Assembly (NCBI RefSeq): GCF_019175385.1 | Contig: NC_083341.1 | Location: 17,368,203-17,432,202 of the forward strand | Source of the DNA: Lycium barbarum | Taxonomy: Eukaryota; Streptophyta; Magnoliopsida; Solanales; Solanaceae | Direction of reading: 5' to 3' | Length of the DNA: 64,000 bases | Shown: piece by piece, positions 24,200 to 36,215 of the stretch | Layout of the letters: each line of letters starts with the position of its first letter | Position numbering within the stretch: the first letter of the stretch is position 1 | The notes under the pieces: model-generated | Seen by the model: only the letters and a program-made list of their open reading frames with translations | Databases searched by the model: none | Told to the model about the DNA's origin: nothing | Translations under genes and position numbers: made by a program

Positions 24200-25084
24200 T
24201 ACTCTTTTTCATGATGCTAATTTGATGGTGCATTCTTGTGATCAGTGCCAAAGGCAGGGGAATATTGGTAGGAGGCAAGAGATGCCTATGAACTTTGTAA
24301 TGGAAGTTGAAGTGTTCGATGTTTGGGGAATTGATTTTATGGGTCCCTTTGTAAGCTCTTGTGGCATGAAATACATCTTGGTGGATGTTGATTATGTCTT
24401 CAAATGGGTAGAAGCGATGGCTTTACCGAATAATGAAGCCAAGAGTGTCATGGGATTCTTGAAAAAGAACATATTTACTCGTTTTGGTACCCCAAGGGCA
24501 ATAATCAGTGATGGTGGTTCTCATTTTTGCAATAAAGCCTTTGCGGGATTGATGGAGAAGTATGGAGTCAAGCATAGGGTGACAACCCCGTATCATCCTC
24601 AGACAAGCGGGCAAGTTGAAGTCTTTAATCGAGAGATAAAGAGTATTTTAGCAAAGACAGTGAATGCAAACAGAATTGATTGGGCCCGCAAGCTCGATGA
24701 TGCTTTATGGGCTTACCGGACTGCCTTGAAGACTCCGATTGGGACTTCACCCTTCAAGCTAGTTTTCGGGAAGGCATGTCACCTGCAGTTGAACTTGAAC
24801 ATAAGGCCATGTGGGCCTTGAAGAAGCTGAACATGAATTGGGAAGAAGCGACCAAACTCAAGTTGTTTCAGCTCAATGAGATGGATGAGTTCCGCTACTA
24901 GGCATATGAAAGTGCAGCATTATACAAAGAGAGGATGAAGCAATATCATGACAAGAAAATCCTGAAGCGGGAATTCTACAAGGGTTTCCCCGTCATGCTG
25001 TTTAATTCTAGATTGAAGCTGCATCCGGGCAAATTGAAATCACGGTGGTCAGGTCCCTTTGAAGTGGTAAGTGTCTTACCCCAT
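24200..25084 (+). pseudogene. Athila-like integrase core, broken and split
   Basis: The Cys pair CDQCQRQGN completes the zinc domain. The core follows: [10 protein letters not shown] with the first catalytic Asp, [11 protein letters not shown] with the second Asp, and [18 protein letters not shown] with the catalytic Glu. A frameshift near 24784 and a TAG near 24899 break it. The C-terminal frame continues through [20 protein letters not shown] to ...LPH at 25083-25084, where a solo LTR interrupts it. Confidence 0.87.
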
Positions 25085-26520
25085 TGATGTGGCTTGTTTT
25101 TACGCCACAATCGATGCTTTTTAGCTATAAGTTTTACTTGTTTTTAAGCAAGCCTATGTGATTTTACGTGGTTTTTTTAGTGGTTTTCAGGTAAAGGAAC
25201 AGATTCGGCATAATAACAGTAGAAGTGCAGAACCAAGTCGTAAATGCAGTTTACGGTCCGTATTCTACAATACGGGCCGTATTTCAGTTTACGGGCCGTA
25301 TTCAATGGTCGTATTAAAGGATCCCAGAAACAGAAAGTCAAGTTGAGAAGATGGTGATTTACGAGCCAAGTTTACGGACCGTATTTCAGTTTACGGTCCG
25401 TATTCCATCACGTATTTAATCATTCAAGCCTCTGGCAGAAATTCTGAGTTTGGCAAAGTGAAAGACGACCATGCAGTTTACGGACCGTAAACCACTTTAC
25501 GGTCCGTATTTCAACAGAAGGAAATAGTTCACAACTACAGGACGACTGGGTCGTGAATTGACTTTACGGTCCGTAAACCAGTTTACGGACCGTATTTCGT
25601 GATGACGGGACCAAAGGGCAAATCTGTAACTTTTGTATTTCCAAAACTTATAAATAGTCATTGTAGGGTTTTAATAGTGACGAGTTATTATATTTTTGTC
25701 TCTTGACTTAGAAAATTAAATTATCTCTAGTTTTTGAAGATTCAAACATCAATTCAAGTATTACCAATTCCTCTTTCATTCCAAAGTAAGCAATTATGAA
25801 TTCTTGAATTTCTTCTTTCTTGTTCTTTGTCATGAGTAGCTAAATTCCCTTACTAGGGTTGTGAACCCAATGATGGGTGTTTTGTGATTGGGTTTGTGAT
25901 GGATATACAAATAATGAATTATTAGGGTTTAGTAATTCTTTATTCTTCATTCATAATTAATGGTTGCAAATATTGATTAAAGCCATAAACCCTAATTTAT
26001 TTGGGAAAATAATTAGGGTTGGTAAGAATAACTAACAATGACTCAAAGCTTTAAACTTTGTTTAATAAATTCACTTAGGAATAAGAAGAATTTACTTGGC
26101 ATGATTAATCATTCTTCATAGTTACTTTCTTATATTTGGGAAAATCATAGAAAGACATAATCTTTATTTATTGGGAAATAGTAGAGATTCACATAGAGAT
26201 TAAGTGCATTCATATAATGATCCATTACAAGTATATCAAGATCAATACCCATGATCATACACCCTATCTAACGGGGACACAACCTTAGTTTCTTTTATCA
26301 TAAATTTCCACCAAAGCAATAGTCTAGCAATTAGTTATAGAAAAAAACCAATTTATACCAAAATCATCGGATTAAGACACTAGACCTAGAACTTAGCATC
26401 TACGACTTTAGTAACCTTTTCACACCATATTCCCTGTGGGATTCGACCCCAGCCTTGTTGGGTTACTATATTTGACAACGACCGCGTTATACCATTAATA
26501 GGTGTAATTTGAGCGTATCA
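25085..26520 (+). mobile_element. Solo LTR of a second Athila-like family
   Basis: The 1436-bp unit begins TGATGTGG and ends GAGCGTATCA. It shares termini and the whole right half (about 25830-26520) with the host LTRs, but has a different U3. It sits inside integrase. Host coding resumes at once with GAIKLKSED, and nothing internal to a retrotransposon is present, so it is a solo LTR left by LTR-LTR recombination. A clean 5-bp duplication is not visible: only CAT is common to the two junctions. Confidence 0.78.
25249..25657 (+). promoter_or_regulatory. TTTACGG-N-CCGTAAA dyad array and TATA box
   Basis: At least nine dyads occur at about 25250, 25271, 25288, 25371, 25390, 25477, 25496, 25563 and 25582. 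Two of them are the full 15-bp form TTTACGGTCCGTAAA or its complement. A TATA box (TTATAAATAG) follows at about 25648-25657. The array occupies the same place as the different dyad array of the host LTR. Confidence 0.6.
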
Positions 26521-26686
26521 TGGAGCTATTAAATTGAAGTCCGAAGATGAAACTTGGACATTTAAGGTGAACGGGCATCGGGTGAAGCACTACCATGGTA
26601 TGATTACGGGAGATAGAATTGTGAACCGATATCGGTTGAAGCACGTTGGGACGAATGCTGACTCGGAGAGTCCCAACCAAGAGTAA
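26521..26686 (+). pseudogene. Integrase C-terminal end of the Athila-like element
   Basis: Reading from GGAGCTATT gives GAIKLKSEDETWTFKVNGHR, then VKHYHG and a Ser/Asn-rich end with a stop TAA at 26684-26686. FKVNG...KHYHG is the usual C-terminal signature of Athila integrases. It joins in register with the LPH end before 25085. Confidence 0.85.
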
Positions 26687-28131
26687 ATTAATAACACCGT
26701 CGTGTCGTGACGTTAAATCAAGTGCTTTATGGGAGGAAACCCATGTTTTACAGTTTTTTTAGAATAGTGTAACGTTTGTTCATTTTGTAGGAAGCACGTA
26801 ATTTTGTCCTGAAGTTCGACGATCGAAGTACGGGATGCGAAGGACATCTCGTACTTTGTTGTACGAGGCATACTTCTTGCCCGTACTTGAAGTAGAAAGT
26901 TTGCAAACTCACTGGAAAATTTTGGGAAGTACGTGAGTAAAACACGTGCCATACTTCATTGTACGTCCCGTACCTTATCCGCGTACTATCAGGTATGTAA
27001 AAATAGTCTCACTGGCTGAAGGAAAGGAGGTACGTGCTAGGAATACGTCCCGTACTTCATTATGCGGGACGTATCTTTTCCGTGAACAACAAATCTGTCA
27101 TTTAAAAAAAATTAAAATTACAAAGTTGACAAAGGTTTTGAAACCTTCGTCTTCCTCCTCGTCTTTCCCTCACGTTTCTTATTTTCCCTCATCTGCTCCA
27201 CCCCCACGTCTTCCATCGTATCCCTTCCACCTTTCCCATTAAAACCCATGACTTCCACCTTCCCACTCACCCCTATCAACTCCCCAAACTCATTATATAC
27301 ACCCCCATGTAAATCATAGTCTTAACAGTCCAACTACAAACACAAAATTTTCATCTTCTGGCCCAAGAAGTAAGTGAAGGAAAGAAACTTGTGTCATTAA
27401 CTTGTATTGCTATAATAGTCTCATCATAATTTGTTCACAGGTATGACACATTTAGTTCATTCATTGTTTAATTGCGGTATTAGTTGTAGGGTGATGTGTT
27501 AATGAAGTTCATGCTTGTTTGGGATCATGTTGGGCGTAATTCGGGGCGGGGATTGGTATATTGTCATGATTAAGAACTCTTGGGAGTATGAATCCGTACT
27601 TCTCACTAGGTTGGAGGGCATTCCAATGAATGGTTTCAGTTCTGAAGCCTAAAGTTGTATGCCCGCCAACTGTTCGATAAATTGTCACAAAGGAAATAAT
27701 TGTAAAACGGGTGAAGTCTGAGTAACCCGCCCCCCAAAACCCCATAATTAAATCATAAAAGAAGTACATTAAGTGTTGATGATGTTGTGTAAGTCATAGA
27801 AAATATTCGCCAAAAAGGTCTGTTGGCAGTTTTGAGAATACGTGATAAATGTACGCCTCGTACTTTAATGTACGTCCCGTACATTGATCACATATTTCAG
27901 TAGACTTTTACAGAAATTCTTATGAGGTATGTTACTGAGTACGTGCACAAAGTACGTCTCGTACTTCAATGTACGTCGCGTACCTTGTGTCCGTACTTCA
28001 AAGTACGCCCCATACTTTGAGTATACGGCTTACACAGCTGAAACATGGCATTTTGCAAACAAAGAGCTTGCCACTTATTTCGTGGTTTCTGGATCAACTT
28101 TCTAACGCACGTAATGTTTTTCTTCACAGAT
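26687..28131 (+). promoter_or_regulatory. Internal leader and probable promoter of the 3' ORF
   Basis: The region between pol and the 3' ORF holds dyads of the LTR type (GTACGTCCCGTAC and relatives) at about 26815-27080 and again at 27840-28025. A TATA-like box (TATATAC) lies at 27294-27300 after a C/T-rich stretch. Possible intron signals follow: donor AAG/GTAAGT near 27368, and an acceptor TTCTTCACAG at 28120-28129 just two bases before the ORF ATG. This looks like a separate promoter with a spliced leader. Expression is inference. Confidence 0.5.
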
Positions 28132-30111
28132 ATGCCGCCTAAAAACAAAGGTGGAGGTGTTACACAAAGAAAGAGGGGCAGGGTTACCACGCGGCTTAAA
28201 GATCTTCCCTCAGACCAAGACTTGTCTGATGAGGACACCAGGCCCTTGAAACAAATCATGACCTCAATGAAGGGCTGAGCTAACCCAGTTCAGGTGTCCT
28301 CCCAGTCTAAGGAGGAGGACTCCTCTAGCTGGGAAGGGTCCAAGCCTGAATAAGTCCGAGGATCAGAAGTAGCTTGGAATCCAGTGGTAACCCCTGTCAC
28401 CCCCCAGAAAGTGGCAAACTATCAAAGAGATGAGCCAAACTTGATAAGGGACGAAATGGAAGATGTTGTTCGGTTCGCAATAAAATGGTCACGAGAGCGG
28501 TTTGACAGGGGCATTGAAGGTATAAAGGCAGGGGGTGCTCGTAGGCAAAATATTTGGGAGGAAAGGCAAATTGGGTTCCAGGACTTGGAGGAACACTCGG
28601 GGATCAGGGACCTGCTGACCCACTACAAATTAGAGGTGTTTAACAGAGAATCGGGTGATTATTGCCCAATGTTCGTACGGGAATTCTATGCCAATTATGG
28701 TGCACACTTGAGCACAATTGTAAAGCCTGGAACGATGAAGCAGGATGTCCCACTGGCGGATGTGGTTGAGGTTCAAAAAATGAAAGTTGATATATCACCC
28801 GCCCTAATAAACATGTATTATTTTGGGGCTGAGTTTACTCCACCTCTTAGCACAGTTGAGTATGATGATAAGATGCAGAGGAGGATGACAGAATCTGTAA
28901 CGGAGTGGTTGGCGTCGGTTATAGCAAAGGGTAGCCTACCGTGGTTGAGTAAAAAGTCAAAGATATTCAAGAACACACTATCACTAGAGGAAAAACTTTG
29001 GTGGGATGTAGTGCGGTTTCGGATACTTCCTACACAAAGTGATAATTCACTCATTGCCGGCCAAGCGGTGATAGTGGCAGCTCTCATGACCCGATACCCA
29101 CTTAACATAGGGTTGATTATTGCAAGGGAGATTTGGAATAGGGCACAGCATGACGCCACTTCGTTGATATACCCATGCCTTATCACTGCTTTATGTTGAC
29201 AGGCGAATATGGAACCACTACATCTGATAGATCATTGCGTAAAAGCCAGTTATATGTACGACATTCATAAAACGAAAGAGGAGGCGAACAAAAAGAAGAA
29301 AGCGAGGTTATTACTTGAGGGTCCACCGGTAGAAGTACCCGAGGGGCAAGTTGGGGATGACACTCCGGCAGATTTTGGGGCCATAGGACCTGATACCACA
29401 GAGGCATCTGCCACGGATGCGCCTCCCACAGCAGTGACACAACATCAGGCCACTAGCACAGTGCCTTTGATGCCTTCGGAAGGACAGAGAACCCATACTA
29501 GTCCTCTAATCACCCATCAATCTTTCTAAGATCCATTCGCATTCAATAAGGAGAATTTTCGCTGAGTGGTAATTCAGGCTGAACAAGCTGACGAGCAATC
29601 GAGGATTTTAGCTAGATAAATGGAGAAGTATGTGAAGAAGCATATAGACATTGCCTTAGCACCAGTGACAGCCGCTGCCAACTAGTCCTAGGAGTTATAT
29701 CAGGCGAGACTTAACAGGTTTGAGGCATGGTTGGTTGCTTTGGAGCGTGCAGGTCTGGGTGGTGATATGATGGGTATGAGAGCTGACCTAGATCAGCTAA
29801 AGGCCGATATGTTGGCCTTACAGACATGGAACCAGAGTGTGGTTGAGGAGCCCCCTCAGCTGAGCAAGGTGGATCTCTCGTCATTGATAAATGTGGAGAA
29901 TTTGATGCTTGAGGAGGACACCACACCCTCTGATGATAGAGGGAAACAGGTAGCGGAATATGCAGTTCCTCGGGCGAAAGAGTTGGAGATGCTGGCCCGG
30001 ACAGCGGAGGAGGAGGAGCATATTCGGATTGCCACAGAGAGATCGATGTTTGATAATCGCCTTCCAGCACCGACGAGCAGTATTACTAGTGCATCCTTTA
30101 GTCAACTATGA
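28132..30111 (+). pseudogene. Env-position ORF with plant transposon-protein domain
   Basis: One frame of 660 codons runs from ATG 28132 (MPPKNKGGG) to TGA 30109-30111 with no frameshift, but with in-frame stops at 28276, 28351, 29197, 29527, 29563, 29617, 29683 and 29689. The middle (about 28600-29200) resembles the putative plant transposon protein domain found in the 3' ORF of Athila-type elements: FVREFYANYG, MKVDISPALINMYYFG, WWDVVRFRILPT and LIYPCLITALC. The last part (29731-30111) is acidic and probably coiled-coil (DLDQLKADMLALQ; ARTAEEEEHIRIATERS). No signal peptide or membrane segment is evident in the parts I read, so the env label reflects position only. Its function is unknown. 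Confidence 0.75.
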
Positions 30112-31739
30112 GGGATGTGTCAGAATCAGCCAGTCCGGACATCAGGGGGACCAGTGCCACCGACTGATCCAAGCACCTAGTGCTGCCATGTATGCCTTAC
30201 TCGTAGAATAGTTACAGTTGATGCATTAGGGACAGTGCATGATTTTCAGTTAGGGGTGGGGATTTTTGGCGTTGTCATAATGTAGCTATTTGTTTAGGAA
30301 CCTCATCGACTTTTCTTTGCCAGAGTTATTTTCCTGAGAGGTTTAGTTTGGTTGAAACTGACATGTTTAGGTTGTTTGCTTAGGTTGAATAGAGTAGTCT
30401 TGACTTACTTGGTGTTGTTCTGTAAATTTGGCATATGTTTTGGTTTGTTGAAAAAATTTAGACCCCTCGAAGTTTTTTTTTTTTGCATACTTAGAAATAG
30501 CTGTTGTTTGACATGATTTGAATCTTTGTATGACATTAGTATCATTGGGGTATCGTGTGTGATGAATGACTACTTAGGAGGTCACAAGTGTATAAATAAC
30601 TGTCCTTATGCCAATATGTGTGTGAGTTCTTAGTTTGGTTCTGTTTATGCATGTATAAGCTAGAACTTGCCCGATTGGTCTTGTTTGAAATCTGAAAGTT
30701 AGTTTGCTTGTGAGATGATATTAGGCTTTCTTTGCGTAACTAGTCACTTTTCCTATATAAGCCTGACCATTTGATTGTAAATATCCCTAGTTTCCCTTTT
30801 TGAGCCTTTTGACCTTTTTCTTGGCTAGCCAATTATGAAACCTTACCCTTTGAGAAATTAATCCATCTTCTCACCCGTTCCCTCCTTGATGCTACTAGAT
30901 AGATGAGGCAAAATGTCTAAGTTGGGGGTGAATTGAATGTGGAGTAGATGTTAAAAACATAAGTTGGGGGTGGTGGAGTTTTCTAGTGGAGATTCGATGT
31001 GTTAATTGCATAGGTATTAAAACAAAATCAGAAAATTGTGGAATATATATATATATATATATAAAATATTTGTAAGTTGGTTAGGAATAAAATCACATCG
31101 AAGTCGAAAACTTGAAAGAAACTAAAGGGGTTGGAAATAAAAGAGGTGAATTAAGGTGAAGAGATGTGGTAGTGTTCAACGAGGGTGAGTCACTAATATC
31201 TAAAAAAGTATCCTACCCGTCCCTATGCATACATTACAAGCCAAAACAAGTCCTAATATGATCACAATCGAACGAGCCTAGGATGAAAACATAGAAAATA
31301 AGGGCAAGCCTGTGGTATTTGCATGTGTAGATATGAATTGCTTTGTGAGTGTGAGTGCTCTTCTCTTTCGTCTTCATCCCATTCGTGCATCTATTTGTGT
31401 TGGAACATTCTTTGGTCTATGTGAGGGCATAAGGATGAGAATTGAGCAAAATAAAGTGATCGCTTAAAGTAGCATTTGTGAGCATCATAATATGTTCAAT
31501 AATATAATGTCATGCATTGAAGCTTCATTGTTAGCCATAACATTCTTGAGTTGTGTATATTGTTTTGAAAAAAAGAAGAAGAGAAATTGGGGTGGTCTTT
31601 GGAAGAGCAACGTGCATGCCGAGAGTTCAGAGTTAAAACCAATACAGACATTATACCTCTGTGATATCTAGGTGTTAGATTGAGTCATTATGTTGTACGA
31701 CTTGCTTGAGAACAAGCAAAGACTTTAAGTTGGGGGTGT
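30112..31739 (+). other. 3' untranslated part and polypurine tract
   Basis: No coding frame is supported. It contains an (AT)n run at about 31043-31064. Copies of the purine-rich phrase AAGTTGGGGGTG occur at about 30917, 30960 and 31726, and the last one touches the 3' LTR and is the probable polypurine tract. The two earlier copies suggest duplicated tract-like sequences. Confidence 0.6.
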
Positions 31740-33201
31740 TGATGTGCCGGGGATTTATGGCACATTCGACGCTTTTGGCTATAAGTTTTACTTATTTTTG
31801 AGCAAGTCTTGGTCAATTTAATGTATTTTTGTTGTGTTTTAGGTATTTGGCGTTGTAGGAGTCCAAAGATAGAGAATTAAGCAAATTGGATAAAGACGCG
31901 AAAAAGGATGGGACGTACATCAAAGTATACCCCGTATTGTTCCCCGCACTTTGAAGGAAAGTTACTGAAGTCTCTGTAAGATTTGAGGGAAGTACGTCTT
32001 GGAAAGTACGTCCCGTACTTATAAGGACGGGTCGTACTTATTGCCCGTTCTTTGGCTTGAAGTAGCAGAGAGGCAATGCACCTTTGAGGGAAGGAACGTC
32101 CTAAGAATACGTCATGTACTCCAAAAGACGGGACATACATTTGCCCGTACTTCTTCCGCACCTTGCAGTTATTCAGAGGCCGTGCTTTGCAAGAACGGGA
32201 CGTACTTCAATGTACGTCCCATACTCCTTCCGCGCGGGTGACGTGATTGTTGTCCATATTGAAGAGGGATTTGACTCTTATAAATAGCCAATAGAGTTTT
32301 GAATATTTTTGATCACTTTTTATATTTTGAATTCTGAAATTCTGAGATTGGTGTTGAGACAATTTGTTCTTAGTAGCTTACAACAGTATTCGAGACTATT
32401 ACAATTGTTTTATTTCCAGTTTTATTCGTAAGTTTTTACACCAATTCAATTATGCAATCTTCATCTTTTTATTGTTTTCTTGTTGCCATGAGTAGCTAAA
32501 CACCTTTACTAAGGTTGTGGACCCAAGGATGGGTGTGCTGTGATTGGGGATCGTGAAAGATATGCGCATAATAGATTGTTAGGGTTTATTTGTTCTTCAT
32601 TTTCATCACATAGTTCGTGGTTGCAAACATTAGCTAATGCCATAAACTTTAGTTTATTTGGAAAAATAGCTAGGGTTAGGTAAGAACAAATAACAAGAAC
32701 TCAGGGCTTTAAACCTTGTTTAATAAATTCACTTAGGAATAAGAGGAATTTACTTGGCATAATTAACCGTTCTTCATGCATACTTTATTATCTTTGGAAA
32801 AATCATAGAAAGAAATAATCTTTTCTTATTGGAAAATAGTTCAGATTCACATAGAGGTTAAGTGCATCCATACAAATAGTCCATTAGAAGTATATCAAGA
32901 TCGATACCCATGATCATACACTTTATCTGCCGGGGACACAACCTTAGTTATTTTTACCCATCTATTTATAACTTTAAATTTTCAGTCACTTTAAATTTCC
33001 AGTCACATTAAAATAGTCCACAAACCAAATCAACTATAAAACCCTTTTCTAGAATACACCAGGACCGCAGGATTAGTACAATACTTATTTAGTAAACTTT
33101 TCACACCATATTCTCTGTGGGATTCGACCCCAACCTCGTTAGCTTACTATATTTGACAACATCCGCGTTATACCATTAATATGTATAATTTGAGCGTATC
33201 A
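31740..33201 (+). repeat. 3' LTR of the Athila-like element
   Basis: The 1462-bp copy of 1421-2848 has the dyad array (about 31905-32230) and TATA box (about 32278-32287). It has one extra dyad pair of 18 bp (near 32195), and extra AT-rich bases near 32990. It ends GAGCGTATCA directly against Copia sequence. Confidence 0.88.
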
Positions 33202-33269
33202 TACCAAAAAAAGACTTTTTAGCATTGTATCTTTTCTCTTAACATAGTCAATCATTGAGAAAATTTGTA

Positions 33270-34495
33270 GAGAGGCAAACTAGTTGAGCTTGATCAACCC
33301 CAACTCCAAGCGATCTCTTTCAAAGTGCTCCTTGCTTAATGGCTTGATGATGATGTCTGCTACCTGGTCTTCTATTTTGTAGAGTTTCATACAAATCAAC
33401 CCTTTTTCAACATTATCCCTAAGGAAATGGTGCCTAACATCAATATGCTTGGTCTTTTGTGTTGCACTGAATTTTTTGCCATGTTGAGTGCACTTGTATT
33501 GTCACATAACAAGGGTACACAATTAGTTAGCACACCAAAATCCTTAAGCTGTTGCTTGATCCATAACAATTGATCATAGCAAGAGGCAGCAACCATATAT
33601 TCAGCTTTTGCAATACAAAAGAGCCACAAAATTTTGTTTCTTTGTTCCCCATGAGATCAAGCATGACCCCAGAAATGTGCCATTCCAGATGTGCTCTTTC
33701 TATCCACCAAGTATCTAGCATAATCAGCATCAGCATATCCAACCAAGTCAAAATTATCTCCTGAAGGATAGAAGAGGACCAGGTCCGAAGTTCCTTTGAG
33801 ATGCCTCAGAATTCTTTTTGCAGGCTTCAAATGAGATTCTTTTAGACTTGATTGAAACCTTGCACACACCTCAACACTAAAAACAATGTCAAGTCTGCTA
33901 GCAGTCAGGTACAGCAGAGACCCAATGATACCTCTATACATAGTTTCATTAACATGAGAACCAAGTTCATCCATGTCCAGTCGAGTACCAATGGCTATAG
34001 GTGTATCAATGGGCTTAGTGTTTTCCATCTCAAATCTCTTCAGCAGCTCCTTGATGTACTTTTGTTGACTGATCATGATGCTTCTTGGGGTTTGCTTTAC
34101 TTGTAGCCCAAGGAAAAAATTTAACTCACCCATCATGCTCATCTCAAATTCACTGCCCATGAGCTTTGCAAATTCTTCACATAAGTAGTCATTTGTAGCA
34201 CCAAAAATGATATCATCAACATAGACTTGCACAATTAGCAAATTTCTTCCCCTTTTCTTCAGAAATAAGGTGTTGTCAATTTTCTCTCTTGTAAAGCCAT
34301 TTTCAAGAAGGAATTTTGACAATCTCTCATACCATGCCCGAGAAGCTTGCTTTAAATCATAGAGAGTCTTGTCAAGCTTGTAAACATGCTCAGGATGCTC
34401 ATGACTTTCAAAATTAGGAGGTTGCTTGACAAAGACTTCCTCCTTCAGATATCCATTTAGAAAGGGACTTTTAATATCCATTTGGAACAATTTGA
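33270..34495 (-). pseudogene. Copia reverse transcriptase and RNase H
   Basis: From 34490 the minus strand reads FQMDIKSPFLNGYLKEEVFV, LYDLKQASRAWYERL, the intact catalytic VYVDDIIFGAT, LGLQVKQTPRSIMISQQKY and LLYLTASRLDIVFSV. RNase H follows with DADYARYLVDRKSTSG, then after a frameshift near 33650 AEYMVAASCYDQLLWIKQQL and LLCDNTSALNMAKN. A further shift precedes the C-terminus near 33275. The N-terminal third of reverse transcriptase (34500-34800) is only partly readable because of stops. Confidence 0.87.
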
Positions 34496-36215
34496 ATTAC
34501 GTATGAGATGCAAAAGCAATAAGAATCTTGATTGCTTCCATTCTAGCAACAGGGGCAAAGATCTCATCATAGTTTATCCCTTATTCTTGATTGTATCCTT
34601 GAACCACTAGCCTTGTCTTGTTGCTTATTGTGTTTTCAAATTCGTCAATCTTATTGCAAAACACTCACCTGGTTCCAATCATTTTTCTGTCTGAAGGTCT
34701 AGGGACTAGGTGCCACGCTTTGTTTCTCTCAAATTGATGAAGCTCTTCTTATATAGCAGTTATCCAGTCAGCATCTTTCAATACTTCACTGATACTTTTG
34801 GGTTCAATTTGAGACAAAAAGGATGAGTAGGCAAACATGTTTCTCGCCCTAGATCTGGTTTGAATACCAAAATCTGAGGGAGTAATCACATTTTGAAGTG
34901 GATGAGATCCCTTGTGCTTCTAGTTAGATACTTGTACTTTAGGATTCGAGGGACCAGGCTCTTCCGTGTTTGATCCTTCATTAACATCATCAAAGGCCTG
35001 ACTTCCACTTCTCTGTCCAACCTCAGGAGTGCCTGATACAACATCAGCTACCTGATGTTTAGCTTCAAGTGGGGTAATGAAGGGACCAGGTTTGTGTGTT
35101 TCTTTTGGAGATTCTGTTGCATCTTCTCCATTGTTATGCTTGACTTAACTCATCAATTCAGTCTTTCCATTTGAGATTTCTATCTCTTCATCACCCAATT
35201 CATTTGATTCATCAAAGATTATATGCACACATTCTTCTATACACTGAGTTCTCCTGTTGTAGACCTTGTATGCCTTGCTATGAGAAGAGTAACCAAGAAA
35301 GATTCCTTCATCACTTTTTGCATCGAATTTTTCCAAGGCCTTCTTACCATTGTTGAGAACAAAGCATTTGCATTCGAAAGCTCTCAGGTAAGTCAGCTTA
35401 GGTTTTCTCCGGTTAAGTAGTTCATAAGGAGTCTTCTCAAGCAGGGACCCGATCATGCACCTATTAATTAAGTGATGGGCAGTACTGACAGCTTCATCCC
35501 AAAAGCTCTTAGGCACATCACTAGATATCAGCATTGTTCTGACCATATCTTTAAATGTTCTGTTTTCCTCTCCACAACCCTATTTTGCTGTAGTGTTTTT
35601 TAAGCAGAAAAGTTGTGACTTATACCATTTTCAGCACAAAATTAATCAAATTTGGCATTGTCAAATTCAGTACCATGATCATATTTGATACTCACAATGT
35701 GATTTCTTAGTTTCACTTGCATTTTTTTCACAAAAGCAACAAACACATGAAATGTTTCATCCTTGGTTTTTAGAAACAGTGTCCAAGTGAATCTTGAGTA
35801 GTCATCAACAATCACAAAAATATGTTTCTTTCCTCCTCTGCTTGGAATTATTATTGGCCCACAACGTTCCATATGAAGAAGATCAAGTAGCCTTGAGGTA
35901 CTCACTTCTTTCTTTGGTTTGAAAGAGGAGCTGACCTGCTTCCCTCTTATGCAAGCATCACATGCCTTGTGATCTTTGAACTTGGTCTTTGGCAGCCCAC
36001 GAACCAGTTCCTTTGTAACAAGCTTATTCAGTAGAGAAACTTGCATGTCCTAGTTGTCTGTGCCATAGTTCAACATCATCATCCATGGCACCGAGACATG
36101 TTAAATCACCACCATTTAATGAGTCAAAATTTGCCACATAGATATTATTGAACCTTTTTGCTATAAGTACTACTTCACCAAATTTGATATTGGTGACAGT
36201 GCAGGAGCAGGACAA
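34496..36215 (-). pseudogene. Copia integrase and linker
   Basis: The zinc-binding HHCC motif reads LWHRQLGHASFS (36090-36030) and CDACIRGKQ. The core has IFVIVDDYSRFTWTLF with the first Asp and KYDHGTEFDN with the second. The Glu block is lost in the frame break near 35640-35550. The C-terminal part (35546-35145) reads FWDEAVSTAHHLINR, then PYELLNRRKPKL and FLGYSSHSKAYKVYNRRT, typical Copia integrase and GAG-preintegrase-distal sequence. An acidic linker leads to reverse transcriptase. Confidence 0.85.

Larger units (their letters stand above)
1421..33201 (+). mobile_element. Athila-like Ty3/Gypsy retrotransposon, nested and decayed
   Basis: Two LTRs that begin TGATGTGCC and end GAGCGTATCA bound the element (1428 and 1462 bp). 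The first is followed by a primer-binding site of the Athila type. The second is preceded by a polypurine tract, AAGTTGGGGGTGT. Internal order is gag-protease, reverse transcriptase, RNase H, integrase, then a long 3' frame at the env position, which fits Athila-type elements. Two insertions split it: an Ogre-like element at 5415-22285 and a solo LTR at 25085-26520. Without them the element would be about 13.5 kb. All reading frames carry stops, and pol also carries frameshifts, so it cannot be autonomous. No clean target duplication flanks it. Confidence 0.85.

Noticed and set aside
1421..33201. Evidence that the Gypsy element inserted into the Copia element at 33202
   Set aside because: The left flank at 1300-1420 shows no Copia LTR sequence and no matching duplication, so simple insertion is not supported.
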